Assembly: GCA_020636905.1 (NCBI GenBank)
Contig: JACJWX010000007.1
Coordinates: forward strand, 60,547 to 124,546
Direction: 5' to 3'
Length of the DNA: 64,000 bases
Source of the DNA: Actinomycetota bacterium
GTDB taxonomy: Bacteria; Actinomycetota; Thermoleophilia; Miltoncostaeales; Miltoncostaeaceae
Made by a program: the position numbers and the translations under genes
The notes under the pieces: model-generated
The model's input: only the letters and a program-made list of their open reading frames with translations
Databases searched by the model: none
Told to the model about the DNA's origin: nothing
In this document: positions 15,537 through 24,932 of the stretch, piece after piece
How the letters are laid out: each line of letters starts with the position of its first letter
Numbering within the stretch: position 1 is the stretch's first letter

Positions 15537-17651
15537 ATGAGTGTGCCCAGACGACATCGGATCCTTGGTGCCCTTGCGGGTGTCGCAGCGCTGGCCTTCA
15601 CGGCGGGGCCATCGGCGGCGGCGCCCAGTATGCCAACGTTTTCCCTGTCTTCGCAACCAAATGCAAACGGCTGGCTCAGTCAGCCGATCACGGTGGGGGT
15701 CATGTGCGACCCCGGCAGCACCGCCACGCCGACCGTGCTCGGGCCGTTCGGGGACCAGCCTCCCGGGGGGGTGGTCACGGCGAGCTGCACCGATGCGGCC
15801 GGCGAGGTCTCCACCGGTGAAACGTCCCTTCCAGGAATCGACCTGGCGGATCCGTCGATCCAGTTCCAGGTGTCCCCGGCACCCGACGCGTCCGGGTGGT
15901 TCACCCGCACGCCGACCGTGTCGTACGTGTGTGCCGACGCCGGATCCGGCATCGCGAGCTGCCCCGCCCAGGAGCGGCTGCCCGACGGCCGCGGTCCCTG
16001 GATCCGGTCCGTCGTCGATCGGTCCGGGCGCGCGGCGCAGGTCGCCATCGACGCGAAGGTCGACACGGTGGCGCCACCGCAGCCCGTCATCTCCACGCCG
16101 GTCGACGGGAAGGCCTATGAAATCGGCGTGGGTGCCACGGTGTCACTCCGCTGCCCCGACGACGCGACGTCCGGGGTCGATCTCTGCGAGGCGCGCTACG
16201 GAACCGGCGCGGCCACCGGCAACGGAATGGGGCTCGACGTCGGCGAGGTGGGCAATCCCGGAACGCTCGGGGCTCGTCAGCTCACGCTGGTCTCCCAGGA
16301 CCGCGCCGGAAACCGCAGCGCTCGGACCGTGAACTACACCGTCGTCGACACCATCGCGCCGACCGTCCCGCCCCTGGCCAGCCCGGCCCGCGACGCGGTC
16401 ACCAGCAACCGGACGCCCACCTTCACCTGGGGATCCAGTGCCGACGCGGGCGTGGGGATGAAGGAGTACCGCATCAACATCGGCGGAAAGACGTACACGC
16501 TTCCCGCCTCGGCCGCGCTCCAGGCCGGATTCATGATTCCCGACGAGCTCGTCGACGGCACCTACGAGTGGCAGGTGTTCGCGGTCGACCAGGCGGGGAA
16601 CAGCAGCGCGTCGCCCAAGCGTCGCTTCCGCATCGATCCGGCCGCCGGCGGGGCGCCGGTCATCTCCGCGGGGCCCAGCGGCGGCGGTGCCACCGCGAAT
16701 CGCACACCCACCTTCGCGTTCACCGGGGTCGCGGGCTCCACGTTCTCCTGGCGAACCCTCGACGCGAACGACACCGAGATCCCGGGTGGCAGCGGTTCAG
16801 GCCAGGGACCGGTCACGCTTCCCGCGCTGGCGGACGGCACCTACAGCTTCTCGGTGAGCCAGACGCTCCCCGACGGGCGTCAGAGCGACGCCGCCGTGGC
16901 GCTGTTCCGCGTCGACACCGTGGCACCGGGTGCACCCCGCGTGACCGCGGCTCCGACATCGACCAACGACCGTCAGCCCTCGTTCGCCTGGGCCGCCGCC
17001 GAGGTCGGTGGGTCGTTCACCTGGCAGGTGGTCAATCCTGCCGGCGTCGGCGTCCAGGGGCCCGCCACCACCACCGACACCTCGGTTCGTCTTCCCGCCC
17101 CGCTCGGACCCGGCGCCTACGTGTTCCGGGTGCAGCAGCGCGATGTCGCCGGCAACCCCGGCGCCTGGGCGACGGCGTCGTTCAACGTGGTTGGTCCGCC
17201 CATTGCCCCGAGCACCACGTCCACCAAGCGCACGGCGTCGGCGCTCGCCCGCCCCGCCACACGATTCCCCAACCGGTTGCGGCCCAAGGCCGGCGCCCGC
17301 CTCAACCACCGCCGCGTCATCCTGCGGTGGAAGCGCGTCCGCTCGGCGCCGCTGTACAACGTCCAGGTCTTCCGGCTTCAGGGCAAGCGGTACAAGAAGG
17401 TGTTCACGGCGTTCCCGCGCACCAACCGGGTGCGGGTGCCGCTGAAGCGGATGAAGCCCGGGCAGCGCTACATGTGGCGCGTGTGGCCGTACATGGCCAA
17501 GTCGAAGCGCTTCACCAAGCGGCCGTTCGGCATCAGCTGGTTCGACACCCGCAAGGTGGTCCGCAAGAAGGTGGTCAAGAAGACGACGACCGCCAGGAAG
17601 ACCGCCGTGCTCACCGGATCGACGCTCGTCATCGGACGAATCGGTCGGTAG
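15537..17651 (+). CDS. Secreted Ig/FN3-repeat protein with basic C-terminal module
   Basis: Surface or extracellular protein of 704 residues. The signal peptide ends near GPSAAAP. Several beta-sandwich repeats follow, each closing with a phrase like VDTVAP (visible near 165, 265 and 460) and containing NGW or SGW plus TPTVSYVC-type strands. The C-terminal module (about 577-672) holds VILRWKRVRSAPLYNVQVF, MKPGQRYMWRVWPYM and FGISWF, and ends in a Lys/Arg-rich tail. The module recurs in the next gene. No catalytic motif is visible; adhesion or a structural role is an inference. Confidence 0.88.
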   Translation: MSVPRRHRILGALAGVAALAFTAGPSAAAPSMPTFSLSSQPNANGWLSQPITVGVMCDPGSTATPTVLGPFGDQPPGGVVTASCTDAAGEVSTGETSLPGIDLADPSIQFQVSPAPDASGWFTRTPTVSYVCADAGSGIASCPAQERLPDGRGPWIRSVVDRSGRAAQVAIDAKVDTVAPPQPVISTPVDGKAYEIGVGATVSLRCPDDATSGVDLCEARYGTGAATGNGMGLDVGEVGNPGTLGARQLTLVSQDRAGNRSARTVNYTVVDTIAPTVPPLASPARDAVTSNRTPTFTWGSSADAGVGMKEYRINIGGKTYTLPASAALQAGFMIPDELVDGTYEWQVFAVDQAGNSSASPKRRFRIDPAAGGAPVISAGPSGGGATANRTPTFAFTGVAGSTFSWRTLDANDTEIPGGSGSGQGPVTLPALADGTYSFSVSQTLPDGRQSDAAVALFRVDTVAPGAPRVTAAPTSTNDRQPSFAWAAAEVGGSFTWQVVNPAGVGVQGPATTTDTSVRLPAPLGPGAYVFRVQQRDVAGNPGAWATASFNVVGPPIAPSTTSTKRTASALARPATRFPNRLRPKAGARLNHRRVILRWKRVRSAPLYNVQVFRLQGKRYKKVFTAFPRTNRVRVPLKRMKPGQRYMWRVWPYMAKSKRFTKRPFGISWFDTRKVVRKKVVKKTTTARKTAVLTGSTLVIGRIGR

Positions 17652-17766
17652 TGCCGCCGCCGCGGCGGCTCCGGAGTTCTCCCCACCCCGAACGTCCAGC
17701 CCGGGGGGCGCGGATACTCCACGGACAGGCGGTCCATTCGCGGGATTGGCGGTTTAGTGTGGCCCC

Positions 17767-19684
17767 ATGGTGAACTCACTCCGCTTCCGCTCGTCCTCGA
17801 ATCGGCTTCGGGCCGCGCTCGCCGTGGCCGGTGTCGGCGCCCTGGTCCTCGCCGCTCCGGTGCTCGGTGCACCGCTCGCGCCCTTGACGCTGACCAGGCC
17901 ACAGGCCAACACCAACGACCTCCACGCCCAGCATCACCATCGCAACGCGGTGGGGGCGGCCGAACGCTTCCAGTGGTCGTTCAGTTGACGGCGGGGCGGA
18001 GGACGCGCCCAGGTGACGTCCGTGCCGCTGACGCTCCCATCGCAGGCGGACGGGATTCACACGGTCGAGGTGCTTCGAGGACGGCACCGACCAGGCGATG
18101 AGGGTGCACCGGCGTCCGTGACGTTCCGGCGTCGACACCCTGGCGCCGACGCTCAGCCGCAACATCCCCTCGTCCACGGGGGCCAACGGGTGGTGGTACA
18201 CGACCCCGGTCACGGTCACCTTCTCCTGCACTGATCCCGCGGATCGGGCGTCGTACCCGGAAGCTGCCCCGGCGAACGTGACCTTCACCACCGATGGCGT
18301 CCACCCGCTCGCGATGGGGCCGGTCACCGACCTTGCTGGCAACTCCACCACCCTCCCCGCCGCGAGCGTCAGCATCGACACGGTGGACCCCGGGACGCCC
18401 GTCGGCGCCACCCCGGACGGGTACACCAACGTGCTGAACCCCGTGTTCACCTGGTCCCAGGTCGACGACAACGTCGGCGGCTCCGGTTTCGGGAGCTACC
18501 AGCTCCAGATCAACACCAGCCAGACCGCGGGTGGGGCCATCAACGTCACCGGGATTCCCCAGGGAACCGGCACGCAGGTGACGCACCCGCTGGCGCAGAA
18601 CCTCGTGAACAACACCACGTACTTCTGGCGCGTGCGCGCCGTCGACGTGGCGGGAAACTTCGGCGTCTACAGCGCCTGGGTCGAGGTCAAGGTCGACACC
18701 ACGGCGCCGAACGCGCCGGGCATCGTCGCGGGCCCCACCAATGGCGCCGCGACCAATGACACCACGCCCACGTTCACCGTTGCGGGGCTCGCCGGGTCGA
18801 CCTTCAGCTGGCAGACGCTCAATAGCGCAGGTGATCCCGTCAACCTGGCGGGGGCGAGCGGCGCGGGCGCCGTCGGCCCGGAGATCACGCTGCCGACGCT
18901 GCCCGACGGGACCTACACCTTCAAGGTCAACCAGAAGGCCCTCAACGGCACCACCAGCGACTTCGCCTCGACGCAGTTCACGGTCGACACCACCGCACCG
19001 GGCATCCCCACCATCACGGGACGGCCCGGCACCAGCGCCAACGCCCAGCCCGCGTTCGCCTGGGCGCCGGCCGAGCAGGGCGGATCGTTCACCTGGGAGG
19101 TCTACGGGGTGGGCGGCGCCATCGCGCAGGGCCCCGCGTCGACCACCGACACCTCGGTGCAGCTGCCCGCGCCGCTGAAGCCCGGGAGCTACACGTTCCG
19201 CGTGCGTCAGATCGACCGCGCAACCAACGGCGGCGGCTGGAGCCTGCCCGAACCGTTCACGATCACGGCTCCGACGGCGATCACCAAGCCTCCGGCGAAG
19301 ACCACCGCGTTCCGCCCCGCCACCAGGAACGCCCACCGGCTGTTCCCCAAGGTCGGGCGAGCGATCAACCGCAAGAAGGTCATCCTGCGCTGGAAGCGCA
19401 CTCGGGGAGCCACGCTCTACAACGTCCAGGTGTTCCTGGTGCGCGGCAACCGGTACATCAAGGTGCATTCGGTCTTCCCGCGCGGCACCAAGATTCGCGT
19501 CCCGTGGAAGAAGATGAAGCCCAACAAGCGGTACGTGTGGCGGGTGTGGCCGTACATGGGCCAGAAGCAGCGCTACTCGCGTGCGCCGCTCGGCATCAGC
19601 TGGTTCAGGATCAAGCCGCTGCCGAAGAAGAAGGTGGTCAAGAAGACCACCGCCAAGACCACCTCGACGGCCACGGCCGGCTGA
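17767..19684 (+). pseudogene. Paralogous secreted repeat protein with frame-broken 5' third
   Basis: Second copy of the preceding protein type. A signal peptide starts at the ATG at 17767 (RAALAVAGVGALVLAAPVLG). Between about 17920 and 18130 the coding sense then jumps repeatedly between frames: TPSITIAT, then AVGAAERFQW, VDGGAEDAP, VTSVPLTLPSQADGIHTVEV, FEDGTDQAM, GAPASVTF and finally VDTLAPTLS. A TGA at 17986 stops the first frame. From about 18130 the frame is open to 19684, with an ATG at 18278 available for a 468-residue product. It carries the repeats and a C-terminal module very like the first paralogue's. Either the gene is decayed or this spot is badly sequenced. Confidence 0.8.
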
Positions 19685-19729
19685 CCCGCGAACCCACGAC
19701 GCGCGAGGGCGGTCGCTAGACTGCCCCGC

Positions 19730-20824
19730 GTGTCTTCCACCATTTCGTTCGCCCGCGGAGCACCCTGCGCCGAAGCGCTCAGCGGCGACCTCATCGCACG
19801 TTGTACCGCCGCGGCGCTGGCGAAGGACGCGACCCGCATCCTGTCCTACGGGGCCGGAAACGGATACCCGCCGTTGCGCGAGGCACTGGCCGAGCAGCAC
19901 GGCGTTCAGCCCGACCAGGTGTTCATCACCAACGGCTCCCTGCAGGGCTTCGTCTTCATGCTGCAGTCGCTGCTGCAGCCCGGCGACCTGGTCGCCGTCG
20001 AGGCGCCCACCTACGACCGGGCGCTGCTGCAGCTCCGGCTCAACGGTATGGAGGTGCTCCCGATCCAGGTCCAGGCTGACGGTCTGGACGTGGACGCCCT
20101 CGCCGCAGCCTGTGAGGCGGGCCGCGTGCCGAAGCTCCTCTACACGATCCCCAACTTCCAGAACCCGTCCGGTGCCACGCTCTCCGGGGCGAAGCGCATC
20201 CGCCTGATCGAGCTCGCCAACCGGCACGGCTTCACGATCCTCGAGGATGACCCGTACGGCAGGCTCCGCTTCGAAGGCGATCCCATTCCGGGACTGCACG
20301 AGACGGCGGGCGGTGCCCCGGTCACCTTCACCTCGTCGTTCTCGAAGACCGTCGCTCCCGGGCTCCGCGTGGGATACATCGTGGCGTCACCCGAGGACGC
20401 GGCCACCCTCACGGCGGCGGCGTCGCGGACGTACATCTCGCCGTCCCTGCTGGCGCAGGCGGCCATCAATCAGCTGATCGCCGACGGCGGGCTGCCGGGG
20501 AACATCGAGCACGTGACCGCCCTGATGAAGGAACGGCGCGACGCGATGGTCGAGGGACTCGTGCACATGCCGGAGGGCACGGTCTGCACGCCTCCGCAGG
20601 GCGGGTTCTTCATGTGGATGGAACTCCCCGAGGGGCTCTCGGCGGACGCCCTGTTCGCACCGGCGGCCGACGCGGGCATCGCCTACGTCAAGGGCAGCGA
20701 CTGTTTCGTCGAGGGTGGCGAGCGCACGATCCGGCTCGCGTACAGCGGTGTGTCTCCCGACGAGATCCGCGAGGGGATGAGCCGGCTCGGCGACGTGTTC
20801 CGCAACGCGGTCTCGGGGGGGTAG
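19730..20824 (+). CDS. PLP-dependent aminotransferase (class I/II, LysN/MocR-like fold)
   Basis: Fold-type I aminotransferase of 364 residues without the GntR-type DNA-binding domain of MocR regulators. It shows YGAGNGYPPLREALAEQHG near residue 40, TNGSLQGFVFMLQ near 66, YTIPNFQNPSG near 140, ILEDDPYGRLRFEG near 170, and the PLP lysine in SSFSKTVAPGLRVGY near 206. Relatives include 2-aminoadipate and aromatic or branched-chain aminotransferases; the substrate is not decidable. The GTG start lies 7 nt after a TAGACT hexamer (19717-19722) with no ribosome site, so it may be leaderless. Confidence 0.9.
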   Translation: MSSTISFARGAPCAEALSGDLIARCTAAALAKDATRILSYGAGNGYPPLREALAEQHGVQPDQVFITNGSLQGFVFMLQSLLQPGDLVAVEAPTYDRALLQLRLNGMEVLPIQVQADGLDVDALAAACEAGRVPKLLYTIPNFQNPSGATLSGAKRIRLIELANRHGFTILEDDPYGRLRFEGDPIPGLHETAGGAPVTFTSSFSKTVAPGLRVGYIVASPEDAATLTAAASRTYISPSLLAQAAINQLIADGGLPGNIEHVTALMKERRDAMVEGLVHMPEGTVCTPPQGGFFMWMELPEGLSADALFAPAADAGIAYVKGSDCFVEGGERTIRLAYSGVSPDEIREGMSRLGDVFRNAVSGG

Positions 20825-20826
20825 CC

Positions 20827-21126
20827 GTGACCGATGGCGATCCCCCTCCCGGGGGCACGCCGCCGGGTGGAGGCGGTGATCTCCGTCGAGCGATGAACGA
20901 CGCCGACCCGAAGCGGGTCGGCACCATCGGCGGCATCGTGGTCGGGGCGCTGCTGCTGTTGATGTTCGTGGTGCAGAACAGTCAGACGGTGCGCGTCTCG
21001 TTCCTGTTCTTCCAGATGCACCTGTCGCTCATCTGGGTGATCGTGCTCTCGGCGCTCATCGGCTGGGGACTCGGCGTGCTCGGGACCCGTCTGGTCAAAC
21101 GCCGGATGGCGAACCCGCCGCACTGA
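20827..21126 (+). CDS. LapA/DUF1049-like small membrane protein
   Basis: Protein of 99 residues with a flexible Pro/Gly-rich N-terminus and two membrane segments: GTIGGIVVGALLLLMFVVQNS (about 37-56) and LIWVIVLSALIGWGLGVLG. The phrase FVVQNSQTVRVSFLF between them is the hallmark of the LapA domain. Relatives sit in the inner membrane and help lipopolysaccharide assembly in Gram-negatives; their role in Actinomycetota is unclear. The GTG start is 2 nt after the aminotransferase stop, so it is probably cotranscribed. Confidence 0.85.
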   Translation: MTDGDPPPGGTPPGGGGDLRRAMNDADPKRVGTIGGIVVGALLLLMFVVQNSQTVRVSFLFFQMHLSLIWVIVLSALIGWGLGVLGTRLVKRRMANPPH

Positions 21127-21138
21127 ACGGCTGGGAAC

Positions 21139-22628
21139 TCAGGCCTCGAGCCAGCGACGCGTCGAGGCGGTGTCCAGCCGCTTCCACCGCCTGCGCCAGC
21201 GGTCGCGCCCGCGTCGTCCGCGGGCGAGCATGATGCCGCTCACCTGACCGGCCGCGAACGCGGCCGCACCGGATTCGGCCGCCACCTCGCGGAGGATCTC
21301 GGTGGCCACCGAGGCGTCGTTGAGGTCGCCGAGCGCGTCCTGCAACTCGGCCGCGGCGCCGGCGAGCTTCGCAGCGCGCGTACCGAAGGCCGGACGCACC
21401 GCTTCCGCCGCGTAGCGCACGCGTTTGGCGCTGATCCTCAGACCGTGCAGCGCTTCGTACGACGGTGACTTCGGCAGGCGCCGCGCGGAAGCCGCGATCT
21501 TCACCCAGCGCCGGCGTACCGGCCTCTGAAGCCGTGTGGCCGCCGACCCCTGCGCCCGCGGGGACGTCGGCGGGTCGGCGGCGGAGTCGATCAGGGCGTC
21601 GAGGAGGTCGAGTGCGCGATCGCCGGTCATCGCCTGTCGCAGCTCCTCCCGGGCGGCCCGGCGTCGCGTTTCCAGCAGCTCGCGCAGTGCCGCGAGTGAT
21701 GCTCCCTCGATCTCCGGGTGGAGATCACCGATCGCCGCGACGTTTCCGACCAGCACGTCCAGGTCGCGCACGGCGCCCAGGGCGCCGCCGAGCCATCCGA
21801 GCTCGGCGCGAAGCGGGTCTGCCCAGGCGCGATCGACCAGCGGACCCCACGTGCTGAGATCGGAACGGAGCCGCCGGCTTGCGACGCGCGCCTGATGGAC
21901 GCCTTCCGGATCGCCTGAACCACGCCGAGGGGAGGTGGGTCACCAGCCGCCTGGTCGCCGCGGCGGTGGCGGCGACGATCACCTCACGGGCGGTGGGGGT
22001 CGCCGGGAGCTTTCGGGACCGAGAGCTCCGGGACGGCGTCGGCGGGCGTTCCAAGGGCTCGCGAGAGTTTGGGGCGGGCGTCAGCCCGCTCGGCGCCGGC
22101 CGCGACGAGCGCCTTGACGATCGGCCTGATGGCCCGTTCGTCGGCGGAGCCGGCAAGCTCGATCTCGATCTCGCGGAAGCGGGGTTCGGCGACGCCGGCG
22201 CCGGTCGCGGTCACGCGGTCATCGGTCAGGAGCGCGACGGCCTCGCCGTCCTCGGTGCCGAGTTCGAGCGTCTCGCGGTGCGTCACCAGCTCGGCGATCG
22301 GCGCGAGCGCCTCGTGGCGGATGAATGGACGAACCGCTCCCAGGAGCTCGGGGGGAAGCCGGTCGGCGGGCGCGTCGATCTCGATCTCCTGACGCGACAT
22401 GAGCGGGCCCCCGCGCCGATGCGGGAGTTTCAGTGTCCAGGTGCCGTCGCGGTGGCGGAGAGTGACCGACCATCCGCCGAGGCGGGCCGAGGGGGTGTCC
22501 CAGTAGGTGGCGGTGAGGTCGTGCACGCCGACCGGGCGAACGCGGAGGCCGCCGACTCCGTCGAGGTCCGGGAGGGTGGCCCGTTCGTCGAGGAGCAGCT
22601 TGATCTCGCGTTCGGTGCTGACCCTCAT
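21139..22628 (-). pseudogene. CYTH-CHAD domain protein interrupted by two frameshifts
   Basis: The CYTH domain starts at the ATG at 22628 after a GGAGG site. It has the EREIK (ExExK) metal motif, then LTATYWDTPSARL, LRHRDGTWTLKLPHR and REIEIELAG. The CHAD domain follows in two other frames: REVIVAATAAATRRL, then GVHQARVASRRLRSDL, LRISAKRVRYAAEAV and ELQDALGDLNDASVA. CYTH members act on triphosphates; CHAD helices bind polyphosphate. Removing one base from the G5 run at 21995-21999 and one from the G4 run at 21929-21932 (plus-strand reading) restores one continuous protein of 495 residues. The breaks may be sequencing errors or a real inactivation. Confidence 0.85.
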
Positions 22629-22719
22629 CGTCACCCTCCAACGATACGTCGGGTCCAGCCTCCCGCGATACGCCGTTGCACATGTGTTACAGCCGACCTG
22701 GCGGCGGGCAGGGATCCGC

Positions 22720-23385
22720 TCAATGCCGGCTTTCGTCCACCTGGGCGAGGCGCTCTTCGATCCAGGACACCCAGCGCGGGTGCAACGTCGGCGCGGCCCC
22801 GGCGACGGCACGCAGACCGTCGAGTTCGGTGCGGGCACTGATGTGGAGCCGGCCCAGCTCGGCCATGGTCGCGGCGGGGACCGCCCCTCGTGCGACGCGC
22901 TCGAAGGGGTCGCCCGGACCGACGGCTCCGGGTGTCACCACCCGGCAGTAGAACCCCAGCCGCCCGGCCTGCGCAAAGCGTTTGACGAACCCCGGGTCGC
23001 CCATGTGCATCGCGAACGTCGCGCACGGAATCCGCGGGATGCTGGCCTCGAGCATCGCCTCGCCGACCTGGAAGCGGTCGCCGCTTCGCACGTCGGCGTC
23101 ACGGAATCCCGTGATCGTGAGGTTCTCTCCGAAGGTCCCCGGCGACAGCGGACGCTCGAGCTCCGTCTCCCACCACGCATAGTCGTCGGCGCTGTACACG
23201 TACGCGGCCATGTGGGGACCGCCGTGCACCCTGCGGTTGGCCTGGCCGTCGCCCTCGAAGCCCTCGACGTCGAGCATGAGCGGACAATCGCTCGGCGCTT
23301 TGATGATTCCGGTGCTCGTGGACGGGGCGTTGGGGTGCGGTCGTATCGCCCCCACGTTGACCGACACCACGCGTTCGGCGTCCAT
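22720..23385 (-). CDS. MOSC domain protein
   Basis: Protein of 221 residues of the MOSC (molybdenum cofactor sulfurase C-terminal) family, close to YiiM. It has VEGFEGDGQANRRVHGGPHMAAYVYS near residue 40, a LSPGTFGENLTITGF segment near 80, and the conserved cysteine in IPCATFAMH near 125, which carries sulfur or molybdenum cofactor in the family. YiiM-type enzymes reduce N-hydroxylated compounds; this assignment is by family only. The ATG at 23385 follows GGGAG. It is divergent from the thioesterase gene. Confidence 0.9.
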   Translation of the reverse strand: MDAERVVSVNVGAIRPHPNAPSTSTGIIKAPSDCPLMLDVEGFEGDGQANRRVHGGPHMAAYVYSADDYAWWETELERPLSPGTFGENLTITGFRDADVRSGDRFQVGEAMLEASIPRIPCATFAMHMGDPGFVKRFAQAGRLGFYCRVVTPGAVGPGDPFERVARGAVPAATMAELGRLHISARTELDGLRAVAGAAPTLHPRWVSWIEERLAQVDESRH

Positions 23386-23525
23386 GGATGCTCCCGAGTC
23401 GAGGATGGTCCCGCCATGCTGCACCGCGCGACCGCGAACGGCAACGAGGCCCGAGGGCGGTGACACCGGAGGCGCACCCGGCCCGGGGCGCTAGGGTCCG
23501 GCCACATCCCAGTCCGGAGGTCCTG

Positions 23526-23906
23526 ATGCGCGCAACCATCCTGCAGTCGGTGTTCCCCCAGGACACGAACTCACTGGGCACACTGTTCGCCGGAACCCTC
23601 GTCGGATGGATGGACAAGGCGGCGGCCTACGCTGCGATGCGCCGGGTCGGTGGTCCGGTGGTGACGCGGGCCATGGAGGAGATCGGCTTCCGGATCCCGT
23701 TGCGTCTGGGAGAACTCGTCGAGGTGGACGCACAAGTCATCAGCGCGGGCACCACGAGCATGCGGGTGCGCGTCGACGTCTGGCGAGAGGACCTCGCCGC
23801 CACCGAACGCGAGCTCTGCGTCCAGGGTCACTTCACGATGGTCGCGGTCGGCGCCGACGGCCGTCCCGTTCCGGTGCCCGCCGAGTCGCCCGACCTCGGA
23901 GGGTGA
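23526..23906 (+). CDS. Acyl-CoA thioesterase (hotdog fold)
   Basis: Single hotdog-domain thioesterase of 126 residues, of the YciA/BACH type. It begins with LQSVFPQDTNSLGTLFAGTLVGWMDKAAAYAA, where the Asn and the Asp in WMD are the usual active-site and helix positions. It continues with IPLRLGELVEVDAQVISAGTTSMRVRVDVW and HFTMVAV. It hydrolyses acyl-CoA to free acid and CoA in the cytoplasm; chain preference is unknown. The ATG at 23526 follows GGAGG. It ends at a hairpin shared with mdh. Confidence 0.9.
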   Translation: MRATILQSVFPQDTNSLGTLFAGTLVGWMDKAAAYAAMRRVGGPVVTRAMEEIGFRIPLRLGELVEVDAQVISAGTTSMRVRVDVWREDLAATERELCVQGHFTMVAVGADGRPVPVPAESPDLGG

Positions 23907-23909
23907 GCG

Positions 23910-23943
23910 GTGTGGTGGCCGGCGCCGTCGCCGACCACCACAC
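23910..23943. terminator. Bidirectional hairpin terminator
   Basis: Arms 23910-23924 and 23929-23943 pair over 15 bp with one mismatch and a 4-nt loop, in the gap between the convergent thioesterase and mdh genes. Confidence 0.65.
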
Positions 23944-23954
23944 ACGCGATCCCG

Positions 23955-24932
23955 CTAGAGCAGCTCCGCGACGGTCTCGCGCTCGCCGACCAACTCGTCG
24001 TTGGAGGCGGCGATCTTCGCCTGGGCGAACTCGTCGTGCTGAACGCCGGTCTGCACCTCGTACTTGCCGGGTGCCACCGTCTTGACGGGCATCGAGGCCC
24101 AGACGCCCTCGGCGAAGCCGTAGCTCCCGTCGCTGCGCACGGCGATCGAGTGCACGTCGTCGCTCGGTGTGTAGAGCGACTTGACGTGGTCGATGAGCGC
24201 GTTCGCGGCGGACATGGCGCTCGAGAGTCCCCGAGCGGCGATGATCTCGGCACCGCGCTTGCCGACCTTGGGGAGGAAGTCCTCCTCGAGCCACTGCTGG
24301 TCGCTGATGACCTCGGTGGCGGCCGTGCCGTTGATGGTGGCGTGCTTGAAGTCGGCGAACATCGTCGGCGAGTGATTGCCGTAGATGATGATGTTGTCGA
24401 CGGCCGTCACGGGAACACCGGCCTTCTGTGCGAGCTGGGTGGCGGCCCGGTTCTGGTCCAGGCGCGTCATCGCGGTGATGCTCTCGGGCGAGAGCCGCTT
24501 GAAGCGGCTGGCCGCGATCATCGCGTTGGTGTTGCACGGATTGCCGACCACGACGGCCGTCGCGCCATCGGCGGCGACCTCGTCGATGACCGTGCCCTGC
24601 TCGGTGAAGATCTTGCCGTTGTCCTTGAGCAGGTCTGCGCGCTCCATCCCCGGCCCGCGCGGCTTCGACCCCACCAGCAGGATCCAATCCGCATCGCCGA
24701 AGGCGGTGCGCGGATCATCGGTGCACGTGATCTTGGTCAGGAGCGGGAACGCGCAATCGTCCAGCTCCATCGCGACCCCGGTGAGGGCCTTCTGGACCTG
24801 CTCCACGGGGATCTCCAGGAGGCGAAGATCGATCTCCTGGTCCTTGCCGAACATCTCACCGGCCGCGATGCGCGGCAGGAGGGCGTATCCAATCTGACCG
24901 GCGGCACCGGTCACGGCGACTCGAATGGCCAT
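23955..24932 (-). CDS. mdh: Malate dehydrogenase
   Basis: NAD-dependent malate dehydrogenase converting malate to oxaloacetate in the TCA cycle; 325 residues. It has the NAD loop AVTGAAGQIGYALL at residues 6-19, SKPRGPGMERADLL near 90 with the substrate-binding Arg, VVGNPCNTNAMI near 125, RLDQNRAA near 155 and the catalytic histidine in YGNHSPTMF near 185. This is the cytosolic/Thermus-like MDH type, not the LDH-like type. Its ATG overlaps the icd stop (ATGA), so icd and mdh form an operon. Confidence 0.97.
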   Translation of the reverse strand: MAIRVAVTGAAGQIGYALLPRIAAGEMFGKDQEIDLRLLEIPVEQVQKALTGVAMELDDCAFPLLTKITCTDDPRTAFGDADWILLVGSKPRGPGMERADLLKDNGKIFTEQGTVIDEVAADGATAVVVGNPCNTNAMIAASRFKRLSPESITAMTRLDQNRAATQLAQKAGVPVTAVDNIIIYGNHSPTMFADFKHATINGTAATEVISDQQWLEEDFLPKVGKRGAEIIAARGLSSAMSAANALIDHVKSLYTPSDDVHSIAVRSDGSYGFAEGVWASMPVKTVAPGKYEVQTGVQHDEFAQAKIAASNDELVGERETVAELL

